Shown: positions 10,892-21,333 of the stretch, one piece after another
How the letters are laid out: the number at the start of each line of letters is the position of its first letter
Position numbering within the stretch: the first letter of the stretch is position 1
Source: Hymenoscyphus infarciens
Taxonomy: Eukaryota > Ascomycota > Leotiomycetes > Helotiales > Helotiaceae
DNA: 64,000 nucleotides
NCBI GenBank assembly: GCA_001414345.1
Contig: LLCB01000207.1
Coordinates: 1 to 64,000, forward strand
Direction of reading: 5' to 3'
The notes under the pieces: generated by a model
The model's input: the letters and a program-made list of their open reading frames with translations, nothing else
The model's database searches: none
What the model was told of the DNA's origin: nothing
Position numbers and translations under genes: made by a program

Positions 10892-11644
10892 TAAATATGG
10901 CGCGTGAGGAATAGTATGAAAATACAAATGGAGAGAACAATTGTAAGGTGCCGATAATAAAGAGATACGGCGTGGTTAGTGAAACAGAGGATATTAGCAA
11001 AGATTTAGTTAATAAGAAAACATAAAACATTAACTATAAAAATGATATTTAATAGTTCTAGAGTATTATCTTCTCTTTGAAGTGTAATATATTCAATAAC
11101 CAGATTAATTATAGTTGAACTCTTGTGTCACATAAAGTTATAAAAGTTAAGACCCAAGTTTTTTATTTCAGCCTCTCCTTTAACAACTTTTCTTTGAATT
11201 AGAAATGATCTAAGAACCTCTTGTAATATCTTTGATAAACTAAACAGAATCACTGTTGGGAGTCATTTTTGTTAATTTCGGCATACCATTGGATTATTGC
11301 AAGAACAACCAGCATTTTATTGGCCTCCATTTTGTGTCACTGAGATCAAAATTTTATATATTTAATTGGGTTGACATTCCATCAGTGAATGAAAGTTAAC
11401 ATGCCAAAGCCATGACGAACGCTCAGTGAAGCAATTATTGAAGATTGTTTGTTGCTTCCAACGCCACACATGTAAGATCTTAAAGTATTTAAGAGTGCTT
11501 GGTCTTCTAGCTAGCTTTCTCATCATCACATCACAGACACCAACAAACTTCCACGCTGGTTTGTATCACAAACACGATCTCACAAACTTACATCGCTTTG
11601 CAGCAAGACCAGATATATTACAGTGTAGGCCAGGAACAGCAGAT
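10892..11644. other. Intergenic region, promoter of F-box-like gene B
   Basis: AT-rich but not RIP-like. A AAAGTATTTAAGAGTGC segment near 11480 resembles the promoter element before copy A (TACTTAAGAGC at 10068), so the duplication probably carried its promoter. No other gene is seen. Confidence 0.45.
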
Positions 11645-12411
11645 ATGGAGTCTCTTCAGCAAATTCTGAACGACCTACCTTCCATCAACAACCATTCCAC
11701 GGATGTAGCTCAACAGCTAGCACATGCTAAGACTTGTGAGGGTGGAGAGTCAGCACATGCTACACTTCAGCTTATTGAGCAGCCAAAATCCAATGTTGGA
11801 GAGAGTCCTAAAGTAGTCACTACAACTGCTGACACTACCGTAAGCCCAACCCCTTCCTCCCTCTTATCAGAGAAAAATATATATTAACTTGCGTACAGGT
11901 TGAGGATGACGAGCAAACAAACACTTCCGGCGATATTACCATCGTCACTGAACGAAAGCCACTTCTCATCAACTGCCCCGATGAAATCCTCTTGAAAATC
12001 ATCAATGGACTTGACCCAGTCTCTTCTGCCTGCTTTTCCCTGACCGCAAGAAAAGTCTACGGAATTCATCAAGAGGTTCATGGCAAAGTTAAACTCCACG
12101 ACCGTTGTGGAAATGTAGAGCTATGTCAATTAATCAACACTTTCATGGAGGAAGGAGGGTATAAATATCTTGTTAAAAGTGAGGATTTCGAAGGACGTTG
12201 GAATCATGATCAATGGTTCCATACAGAATACTACCCTGGGGTATTTGTAAAGGCAACCTGGCTTGAGAGTCTGGGAAAAAATGGGGAGGATGATGATGGC
12301 AATATTTATTTTGCTCAGATTGGGATGGAGGAGGGCCCATATGACTACAAGAGAGGAAATTATGATGAACGAGAGGTATATGGTTGGGGGGGAGAGCGTA
12401 TAGAGTGTTGA
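11645..12411 (+). CDS. F-box-like family protein B (intact)
   Basis: Two exons, 11645-11839 and 11899-12411, give 235 residues. The 59 bp intron has GTAAGC, branch TATTAACTT and acceptor TACAG, in phase 0. Exon 1 encodes a disordered, Ser/Thr-rich segment. Exon 2 carries an F-box-like helix pair: LINCPDEILLKIINGL, then SSACFSLTARKVYGIH. It is followed by VHGKVKL and then INTFMEEGGYKYL, YYPGVFVKATWLESLG and YFAQIGMEEGP. F-box proteins normally recruit substrates to SCF ubiquitin ligases through Skp1; whether this short motif binds Skp1 is not shown here. The C-terminal region is shared by all copies in this window and I cannot assign it to a named domain. It lies between broken copies A and C on the same strand. 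No truncation is visible. Confidence 0.7.
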
Positions 12412-12893
12412 GATGTTGGAGAGGGCAAGGTGTGAGCACTTCAGGACGACTAGTGATTGACTAGGAAGGACAGGTTATTGATATTAGGTTTTTGTGAATC
12501 TAAGCTAGCCCTTTTATTTTCATACAAAGTAATTTGATGTAGCTCAAGCTACTAGGTATGTGAAGGGGAAAAGGTAATTCATTATTTCTTGAAGGGAACT
12601 TAATTCTTTTCCAATCTCCTTCTGTCGAAAATACTTAGCCTCCTAATTGAGTATCACTTTATCCTGACTTTTCAGACTACCTGTACAAGATCGCTAGCAT
12701 TTTCACCCCAGTCTAGTGCTTCTACACGATATTTAGTGAATTAGTGTTTAAAATACTAGAGCTCGCTTAATCCCTCTCACATTTGCGTTATACATAAAAA
12801 GGGAAAAATCTACGCCTTCTTCCAGAGATTCCTTCCACTTCTACAAATCTACCTAAAAAATCAATTATTATCTTTCAACCAAGAATAAATACC
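12412..12893. other. Intergenic between copies B and C
   Basis: No gene seen. A and T rich; it should hold the 3' end of copy B and the leader of copy C. Confidence 0.4.
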
Positions 12894-13670
12894 ATGACAG
12901 CAATGGAACCTACACAGGACCTACCAGACAAGACAACCCATTTGGGGGTTGTTACTAGTTCACTTGAACAACTTGCAATTCCCATTTCGCTAACAAACAA
13001 TATCACAGAGAAATCAGAGGACACTCAGCCACAAAATGGAACTCCGTCTGTAAGGGACCACATATTCGCTAACTAATACCGGCATAGGATGGTAACGGAA
13101 CGAGCGCACTACACACGAGGCTGAAATCATGTAAAAAAAAAACCACTCAGTACCTCTTTAGAAGAGCTCCTCATCAAAACCATGAAGTATCTTGATCCAG
13201 TTTCTTCAACATGCTTGCCACTCACGGCGAAAAGACTTATGCGCCTCCACAAGGTAGTTCATGGAGAGACAAAGGTCAAGCTTGCTAGTAAATGTGCCGA
13301 GGTGGCACTGTCTACATTGTTGAAACCATGGTTTGAGGAGCGAGGCTTGACATATATTGTTTGTGCTAGCACTCAGTCTGTGCCAGTTTATGGTGGTATA
13401 CATACCGGCACATGGACTAAGTACTATCATGTCTTTGCCTGTACTAAACTGGTCAAGGAACGGATTGCTGCTGAGCTCAAAAAAAATGAAGATAAAGATT
13501 AGAGGCGCAATCATGACAGAATTGAGCCTTGCATCACCAAGATTAGAGCAGGTGGGGAGAAGAATTGGCGGTGGGATGACATTTCAAAAGCAAAGGAGGA
13601 TGAGGGGGTGGTGTTAGAGGCGGTGGAGGAGTGTGCAAACGCGGGAGCCACTGGTACTGAGGAGGCATAA
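12894..13670 (+). pseudogene. F-box-like family copy C, homopolymer frameshift and nonsense codon
   Basis: Exon 1 (from 12894) encodes a disordered start with ENGTPS at its end. A family-position intron follows (GTAAGG, then GCTAACTAATACC, CATAG), ending about 13087. Exon 2 opens DGNGTSALHTRLKSCKKK, then loses frame in a run of ten A residues at 13133-13142. Nine A would restore KKKPLSTSLEELL, which aligns with RKPLLINCPDEIL of copy B. The F-box frame goes on (MKYLDPVSSTCLPLTAK, then KPWFEERGLTYIV) to a TAG at 13500-13502. Past that codon the same frame stays open for 55 codons to TAA at 13670, ending EAVEECANAG, which resembles KKEVDECIVKG at the end of copy D. So there is one frameshift and probably one premature stop. 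The homopolymer could be a sequencing error; the TAG is harder to explain that way. Confidence 0.7.
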
Positions 13671-14202
13671 TAAAGGAAAACTGGTTGAAGGGGCTTAGGG
13701 GAGAAACAAGGACTGTATCTAAGTTTACTATTACAACTTCCCTCTCTTCACCAAACTATCTCTACTACACCCGGTATTTTGGAAAGTGCCATAGTAGGAT
13801 AATAAACAGCTTTGACTATGTATGAGAACTTCTTGTATTAGAAGAGCTTCTTTTTCTCGTTCATGAAATACTCTTCAGAGATTATTTACTATCATAAATC
13901 CCTATATATCCCTCTATAAACTTCCACATTGAATCTGGAAACTGTCATAATATGACGTTGCTCAGAGAAGAGATCAGTGAAGCGGAGTTTGTTTACAACC
14001 TAGCTCCACTGACTCACATACTCCACCCACTTTAGATTAAATACCCTAGTTTTTCTGTTAAATTTCCTACCTCAAGCAGTCATTCTCTAAGAAAGACAAG
14101 AAATACCACCACCTTACTGCTGACACTTTCAGCTCCATTTTCAAGTAACTCCAGTTACGTTAATACATCGACATTGGCTCCCTTGGGTTACGAGAAACCA
14201 CA
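13671..14202. other. Intergenic between copies C and D
   Basis: No gene seen. Ordinary AT-leaning composition; presumed promoter remains of copy D. Confidence 0.4.
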
Positions 14203-14873
14203 ATGCAACCAGCGATCATGGCTAGCAAGGGTGTTGAAATAGTTCCACCTAGTAAACTACGAATGGAGGAAAGTACAGTGAGCTGACCCATTCCAGCTCC
14301 TACGAACAAACTAACACTACAGAAGGTTGTCCAAATTGAAAAACCAAACAAATTTACCAACCCAACCCTTACCACCATCCCGGAAGAGCTCCTGAGAAAA
14401 ATTATTGAGAGTCTTCACAAGGTTCCTTCTACTGTACGTGTCTGTCAGTCACCGCTAGAAAGTTTTACCGCATCCACAAAAAGGTCCATGGAAGAGTTTG
14501 GTTGAGTTATGGACCAGGATCAGCGGTTGATTGCGAGGGCAAGAAATTAGTGGAATTGTTGAATACATGGATGGAGGAAAGAGGATTTGTTGAAAGAGGC
14601 TGGAAAGAGGACTATTTACATGACTTCTCTCCAATCTTTATGTCGGCTGAATGGGTCAAGCGTCGAGGAAATAAGGGGAGAAAGCTACCTGGTGGATCAC
14701 CATGGGACAATGATCCGCTACTATACATTCATCAGATTGGGTTATACTCAAAGCCTGAGCGAACGGAAGAGGAGTATGGCGCAATGGAATATGATAGATT
14801 ACGTGGAAAAGTAGAAGAAGAGGAAGAAGTAAAGAAAGAGGTGGACGAGTGCATAGTTAAAGGGGACGAATAG
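14203..14873 (+). pseudogene. F-box-like family copy D, small indel in the F-box
   Basis: Exon 1 is 14203-14277 (starts MQPAIMASKG). A 45 bp intron follows (GTGAGC, ACTAACA, TACAG), phase 0, at the family position. Exon 2 reads LTTIPEELLRKIIESLHKVPST in frame, then breaks at about 14432. The next segment, CLSVTARKFYRIHKKVHG, is in another frame and continues to 14873 through LLNTWMEERGF, MSAEWVKRRG, and YIHQIGLYSKPE. The break fits an insertion of about five bases (GTACG) between the codons for Thr and Cys. Apart from that single break the gene looks whole. An alternative is a sequencing error, but a five-base indel makes that less likely. Confidence 0.7.
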
Positions 14874-14989
14874 GTGTTGGCTTGGTTCAACAACCTCTAT
14901 TGAGAGCAAATCGATTACAACAACGGTATTGCCTCGCCAAACTCATATTTAACCTCTTACTATGAGAAAGTCATTCAAGCTTTCCTATA
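14874..14989. other. Spacer between copy D and the TIR element
   Basis: Short ordinary sequence, probably the 3' UTR of copy D. Confidence 0.35.
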
Positions 14990-15717
14990 CTAGTTGGCCT
15001 CGGAGGTTATATATAGTAATTCTTTATAAGTGAAGTGAATTAAGGTATTATCTAACTATATAATTAAGTAAAAACCGAATTATTTAAGATCCCTAGCTAA
15101 CTTACTATACAAGTTAGTCGCAGCGACTCTAAAACGTAGCGACTCTAAATTAATTACTTAATAACCAACGGTGGAGAAAGAAGATATAATTAAAGATATA
15201 CTAGTAAAGAGCTATATTTATAATATAATATATATTTAAAGCGTAGATTAAAAAGTAATGAAGTTTAAAGAGTAGCTATATATAGCCCCTTAGTATATAT
15301 ATATAGCTCTTCAGCGCTAATTTATCGCCGACAGCGTAGGCGTACTCTTTTAGCTCACTAAGATCTACTAAGATTCTTTCTAAAAGCTTACGACTATAAC
15401 TGAATTAACTATAAAACAATATATAGATTACTTCTAATATTTTAGATATTGCTAAAACTTTTATTAAGTTAATATAGCGCTATTCATATATAGAGAAATC
15501 ACTCGATTAGGCGTAGCAGTTGATTTATTATATATTTAAGAATATAGAAGCTTAGTTTTAGAGTTAGTACGCTTTTAGAGTTAGTATAACCAACTGAATT
15601 AACCAGGTATCTTAAAACCTTAGTTAAATCGACTTTTGCTTAATTATCTAATTGGTTACTCTCTTTACTCACTTCACTTAATAAATCCTTAATATATAAA
15701 TCTCCGAAGCCAACTAG
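14990..15717. mobile_element. 728 bp RIP-mutated TIR element (Tc1/mariner-like MITE)
   Basis: The left end CTAGTTGGCCTCGGAGGTTA and the right end, read on the opposite strand as CTAGTTGGCTTCGGAGATTT, form long terminal inverted repeats. Similarity runs for about 80 bp (AAGTGAAGTGA on both arms). TA dinucleotides flank both ends (14988-14989 and 15718-15719), as Tc1/mariner target-site duplications would. Differences between arms are mainly C/T and G/A, and the interior is AT-rich with no usable frame, as RIP would leave it. No transposase is recognisable, so it is a MITE or a dead relic. It sits between copies D and E of the F-box-like family. Confidence 0.75.
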
Positions 15718-15994
15718 TAGCTTGTAATCCTGCTCTAACCGTTATTATCTTTTCATGGTTGAATTTCCAGCTCTTAGTAGGCTGGTCCACAGTCAGTGAA
15801 TGATGTTTTGCAGTACCTTGTTATAGCTTGGCTTACTCGGAAAAGGTTAAGCTCCGACCCTCCTCGTGGCAGTCTTGTGCACAAGAAACTACTGCACCCT
15901 TATTACATTTTCATGACAACTTACTGCACCAAAAAGCCTGCCTTGCTTCTCAGCACAGCCGACATAACTTTTCAAGAACACCGACAATACCAAA
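15718..15994. other. Presumed promoter and leader of F-box-like gene E
   Basis: Normal composition returns right after the element. The last 30 bp before 15995 are A/C-rich (ACACCGACAATACCAAA), a typical fungal leader. Confidence 0.4.
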
Positions 15995-16783
15995 ATGGCA
16001 ACTTTAGAAACTCTACCCGGCAAACCACCAACCTCAGATGAGACACAAAACACATCACAGGCTCAAGAGGATCTGTTTAACAACCTGAGCCTCTCCAGAG
16101 AGAACACCATTTTGCAATCGACCTACGAACACAGTGAAATAACGAATGAAAAGGATATCGACCTTTCCAAAGACTCTTCCTTTGGTGGAAATGAGTGTCG
16201 AAGTTTATCAAGCGAACCCACGCCCCCACCAAGTGCTTCGGAGAAACAAGGAAATCATCCAACCACGGTATTGGATTCGGTCAATACTCAATATGCCTCG
16301 ACCAACCTCAGCAGTACAGCAGATATTAAAGACCACCTCAGCTCCATCCCGGAGGAGCTTGTCGCAAAGATCATGAAGTTCCTACACCCCATACATTCAA
16401 CTTGTCTATCACTCACTGCAAAAAAGTACTACCGCATCCACAAAGGTGTCTATCCCGGAAAGATCAGCTTAAATGAAGAAGAACCGTGGGGAATCAGGTT
16501 ATACCATCATCTCAATGGTTGGATGAAAGCCAGAGGGTTTACATTTGTTGCTTTGGCCGCGGAGTCGCCGGCGGGTCTTTGGGGTCGTTCCGAGATATGG
16601 TACTTCACCCAATATTTTCGTATCGAGGATATTGAGGATAGTTCTTGTGTGGAGGATTGGGCTGCAGAATATGAAAAGTCCCACGGCGGTATTGATGCTT
16701 GGATTTGCCAAATTGGGTTGAATCTGGATAAGTCGAATCCAGGAGATGATGATTATGAGGAGTGGCTTATGTCCCATGGCTGA
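15995..16783 (+). CDS. F-box-like family protein E (intact, intronless)
   Basis: A single exon of 262 residues, the longest intact member. Residues 1-115 are low-complexity and Ser/Thr/Asn-rich. The F-box-like core is LSSIPEELVAKIMKFL with STCLSLTAKKYYRIHKGVY at about 116-155. It is followed by LNGWMKARGFTFVALA, then a W-rich stretch (LWGRSEIWYFTQYF) and WICQIGLNLDKS near the end. The intron found in copies A-D at the junction of the disordered part and the F-box is missing here, so it was lost in E or E descends from a different lineage. The ATG lies in AAAATGGC context. It may be an SCF adaptor by analogy with F-box proteins; the substrate is unknown. Confidence 0.72.
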   Translation: MATLETLPGKPPTSDETQNTSQAQEDLFNNLSLSRENTILQSTYEHSEITNEKDIDLSKDSSFGGNECRSLSSEPTPPPSASEKQGNHPTTVLDSVNTQYASTNLSSTADIKDHLSSIPEELVAKIMKFLHPIHSTCLSLTAKKYYRIHKGVYPGKISLNEEEPWGIRLYHHLNGWMKARGFTFVALAAESPAGLWGRSEIWYFTQYFRIEDIEDSSCVEDWAAEYEKSHGGIDAWICQIGLNLDKSNPGDDDYEEWLMSHG

Positions 16784-18868
16784 GTAGAGTGAGTAGAGTA
16801 GGCTGAGTGAACTCAGAGCATGAACAATATACGTTATATATGAAAGCTCTTTTGAATCTTGTACTGTGAAGCTTTAAGAGTCATTACTTTCTTATGTCAT
16901 TTTTCTAATCAGGACAAGTAATCTTACAAGTGCAAAAATAGGTTTGCGTTACTCTAATCAAAAATCTTTTACCCTATCACACAATTCAAATGTGTAGCAA
17001 CGATGTTTTTTAGACCCGAGACGCTTGACATGCGACCCCTTTCCACCCATTTCATTTCTAGCTTGGATCGAGATTATTACAGATGAGAAATAGAACAGCA
17101 CCAATTCCCTAACTCTCAAGTCTAAGATTTTGTAGAAGACCTCAGTTTGTCTCATCCTTACTGTCAATTTAAATTGTACTTTCGAAACATTACGATACTG
17201 CTCCAACCAAGATTTCTCTATATCACAGCGCCTCAAGAAAAGAGTTGATCTATTATCTCAATCTCCCGACAATTTCTTTTCTTGCGATTATCAAAGAACC
17301 AGTAAACTTCAGCATGAACAGGCACATCACTTCGCGTGGTATTAAGATTTCTTAAGCATTCTCTAAACTCACGAGCTGGGAGCAAATATTTACACCTGTT
17401 TTACTGGCGAGAGGAAGTAAATTGGGTTGAGACTTGTGTGATTTGGTGTTTTTGTGCTTGTAAGTTTCTATTCGTAGGTCTAGGTAATGAGAGGAGAGAA
17501 TGAATTTTCTTAGTTAACATTAACTTCAAACTCAGGAAAAATTACCCTTGAATACAGTGCTTTGTTAGATAATAAGAAGCTACTCGTGCCAGCACCCGAT
17601 TCCTGTGGTAAGCGATATAAACAAAACAATTTATATATTGTTATTTAAACTCTAAAGCTCCGTAGCTCCAAACTTCATAAGTTAAGACTAATGCCCCATA
17701 ATCCCTAAGGATGAACTGATCTTTAAAAGTCTCACTACTCAATTACTTGCAAATCATCAATTCGTGAATGCAATGCAATTCAACGATGCCATTCCCTCGC
17801 TATTTCAAGTAAAAGTATTGACTTTCTGCCAATCTCTCAAACCCCTTTACCATGAACCAGCTTCTTCTCAATTTCCCTCAAATTAAAAAAGGAGAGTGAG
17901 AAAAGTTTACCGTCGTTTCCAAATCTACTTTCGATTCGGCGTCCAAACCCTGAAGGCTGGAACTATGAGTGATGCTGTTTTAAACTCGTACACCGCAGAA
18001 TTTACCTGATAAACACAAAGCAAGACAATGAAGCAACGAGAAATAGAAGAAACGGGCCTTGGAGTCCAAACCGAAACGAAGGAGTTGCTGCCCGGTACAT
18101 GTTTGTAGGTTCTCGATGCTATGGTTGTTACTTGCTTTGGGATGGCGGTGCTTTCTTTTCGTAGGTCACTAGAATTTTGTGTTCGGAATTCGGGAGTTTT
18201 CTCATTTGGAAAATAACCTGGGAAGATACTGTTTATGAAGTTACACTTGTGGGATTCTTAGAAAACCGGGTGGTCAGGAATTGGGAAATGTGTTTGATCT
18301 GATCACTATGTTGAGAGTCTCACAATAGAAATGCAAGTACTTGGAAAGCACTTCGTATCATATAAATTATGTAAATTTGCCGCCCACTATCCTATTTTAT
18401 TTAAGGAGTGTTCAAAGATAATTTCCTTCCACTCTTCCTTTCCGCAGAAGATTAAATACACCAAACAACTATCCCTCCAACTTTATAAAAGTATAAAGAA
18501 AAATAAGATCTCCCGAGAGGGGGCTGAAATTTATAAACACCTTTCCATCCTTACATCAGTTTTTACCCAAAGACCCGCAGACGCTAAAACGCGAGAGAGC
18601 ATGTGCGAAAGAAGAAGTAAGAGAGAGAAAATTTGAATCAAGGAGAGTAGTGGTGAGCAGTAAATAGTAATTTTTATCTTTCTTTTTCGCATCCATCGCT
18701 CGCTCGGTGTGTATAAAAAAAGGTTCAAAAAAGAGCAAACATCGCATCGCACGCTATGAGAGGTAAAATAAATAAAAAATGGTAAAAAACGACGCGCAAA
18801 ACATCATATAGCATGGGAACCATTATGGGAGTGGTTTGGGTGATTGGGTGAGGTGAGAAAGAAATGAT
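16784..18868. other. 2.1 kb intergenic region
   Basis: No gene recognised on either strand. Several short frames lack conserved features. The last 300 bp before 18868 should hold the 3' UTR of the SAM-PH gene. Confidence 0.5.
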
Positions 18869-21333
18869 TTAAATCATATTCCCATTAACATTAACCTCAA
18901 ACCCATCATTCTTCTGCTTCAAAGCCTTAGCAAGCATCAACTCCCTCATCCAATCAATCCTCTCATCCCGACTCTTAACCGCAAAATAATGCGTCTTGTT
19001 CCCCGCCGCCTTGCCCTCTTCCTTGTTACCCAACGCACTCCCCGCCATGGCGCTGTCGCGTTTTCGCAGACGAACACCTTTCTCGATGGCTGCGGGGATG
19101 AGTTGGAAACTGAACGCTGTTTCGTCCTTTTTCGATTTGTCCCCGCGCGAGATGGACATCGCTTTGAATGCGGCGTTGAGTTTAGATCCCGAGGCGAGCG
19201 AGGAACAGGCGATGGCGTAGTCGTCCACGTCTATGTACTCGAGGGTTTCCATGGCCGAGGAGTCTTTGTGCATGGCGAGACGGGTACCTTTCAATGTGAA
19301 GTGATGTTCGTGCCATTCGTGACGTAGCATCTTCGTCTTGCGCTTTCGCATCCAACCCGCGTGGGCGAGGTCGTCGCTGGCGCGAATAGCGGTCACGGGT
19401 GTAGACCAGGTGTTGGCATGTGTCATTGGTGGTGGAACAGCGGTGTGTATTTGGGTTGGGGACCGGCGTGCGTTTGCGGTGGAGATGTTCTCATCTACAC
19501 GAGGCATGGAGGGCACGAGGGAGGGACGACGAGCTGAGGAGCGGGACTGCGTTCGTACTGGGGGCGTGGGTGCGTTGCGGTAGGACATGTTTGGTGGGAC
19601 GGATTGAGAGGCTTCTCGTGCGACGGGTCCCAGGTTGACTGCTGTCACTGGGATATCCATCTCTGAGAAGGGAGTTCCGAAGCGGTAAAGGGTTGCTGGG
19701 GATTGAGTTACGTTGCGGAGCTCGGGGGACATGGCTTCTGCCCTGTTCATTCTGTATGGCGAGAAGGCATTTGCGCTCGCTGACCGTGGAGCGGGATCAG
19801 GACGAGGTGGTGGAATTGCGAGTCTTGGAAGTCCTCGAAGTCCGGTGTGTGGTCCTTGTAGCTTGGGGAACATTTCGTATGGAGGAGTTGGGGGTTCCTC
19901 GGATGAGAATTTCATCTGGCGAGGATCCAGATGCTGGAACTGGATGAATTGCTTGACGTTATCTTGAGGATCGCGGGATTGAACATTTCGGAGGCTGGCT
20001 TCTTCCAAGTGGTTGAACTGAGGAATTGGACCAGGACCGAGAACATCAGATGAAGCGACCACAGAGGGAACTGCGTCTGATATTGGGCGAGTGGCTTGGT
20101 CGACGGCGTCTGCAGTGAGAGCATTTCCTGGATCGCCTGCAACCCAAATAGCTCCGCCTTCTGGACTGACCGGGTGTTCGTTCTTGAAACTTTCTATTAA
20201 TCGTTGTTGTTTTCTCCATTTTGAGCAGTTTTCGCCTTTGGAACATTTGTGTGGTTTTGGGATGAGTTGCTCGATGCCAACAATGGAGACGGACTCCAGT
20301 GGTGTTATCACATCTCTCTTGGGTCTCCTGCGTGAAGTAGTACGACTTGGGCGATCTTCTGTTTGGCAATCCAATCGCAATTTGTCTCGTCCACTTCGCG
20401 AATCTTGTCTTGATGGTCGTCGGGTTTCGATACACGGAGAAGCCACTTCCTCAATTGGAGTCGGTGGCTTTGGTGTGCTAGGTGCACTACCTCTCAGAAC
20501 ATGTATCTCGTTCCACACCTTTGTTCGTTGCCCAAAAGATTGAATATCCAGTTCTCTTAAATCTTCAAATTTCAACGTAATCAATATCGCACCAGATATA
20601 TCGTTTTCTTCAAACTTCTCCACGATTGAGGGATCGAACCCGGCATCGGCCATCCAGTTTGCGACTTCTCTTGGTGACCATGAAGCCACTTCGCGTTCAT
20701 TCAAATGTCCGACAGCATTGGTCAACGAGCTGAGATGGCGATGCTGTTGTGGTATTTGTGGAACTCGGGGTGCATCTAATGCTGCTCTTTGTGTGCTCGA
20801 GGGTCTAGGTGTCATTGGGGACATGGCTAAGACATACTGGTCGTCTGAAGTGAGGGAAGAGTCTACCGAACTTCGGAAAAGATGTGGTCCTCTTGGTCCT
20901 TCTACTGGTTTCTTTGGCATCGACAAGTCGAAGTTAAATCCTCTAAATTCATTCGAGTCTGGTGTTCGTACTTCCTCAAACGAGGATAATGTGGTTTCAC
21001 TCCTTTGTCCGGTCTGTCCAAACATTAGCAGATGCGACAATGGATGCGATTGCGACCACTTACCGAGTTTAAACTTAGACGAGGCGAGTTCTCTTCTTCG
21101 ATTTCACTATCGTCATCCTCGAAGTCGGTATCGAACATTTCGGTGGCTTCTGACATTGGTCGCTCTTTTCGCGGCGCCAGCGCCTTCATGTTAAAAAATG
21201 AATCTGTGGGCTGACCCTTTTGGAACATTTCGACCCTCGGGTCAAAACTCATTGGTGACATTGCAGACTGTTGTGGTTGTTAGTACTCGACCGAGGAAGC
21301 AGGCCGTTCAGGGGGAGGTGGTTATCGTACCAT
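18869..21333 (-). CDS. SAM and PH domain protein (Boi1/Boi2-type polarity protein)
   Basis: Exons on the minus strand: a first exon ending in ATG at 21333-21331, then 21267-21064 and 21013-18869. The first intron (21330-21268) sits directly after ATG and has the branch GTACTAAC and acceptor CAACAG; the second (21063-21014) has GTAAGT and GCTAATG. This gives 783 residues, or 780 if translation starts at the ATG at 21261. A SAM domain spans about residues 175-240 (WSPREVANWMADAGF and the L-R-E-L-D-I core). A PH domain spans about 617-765 (GWMRKRKTKMLRHEWHEHHF, ending DERIDWMRELMLA). A long disordered Pro/Ser-rich linker lies between them. This order matches yeast Boi proteins, which bind membranes and polarity factors such as Cdc42, though the SH3 domain of Boi1/2 is not seen. 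The role at hyphal tips is inferred. Confidence 0.8.
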
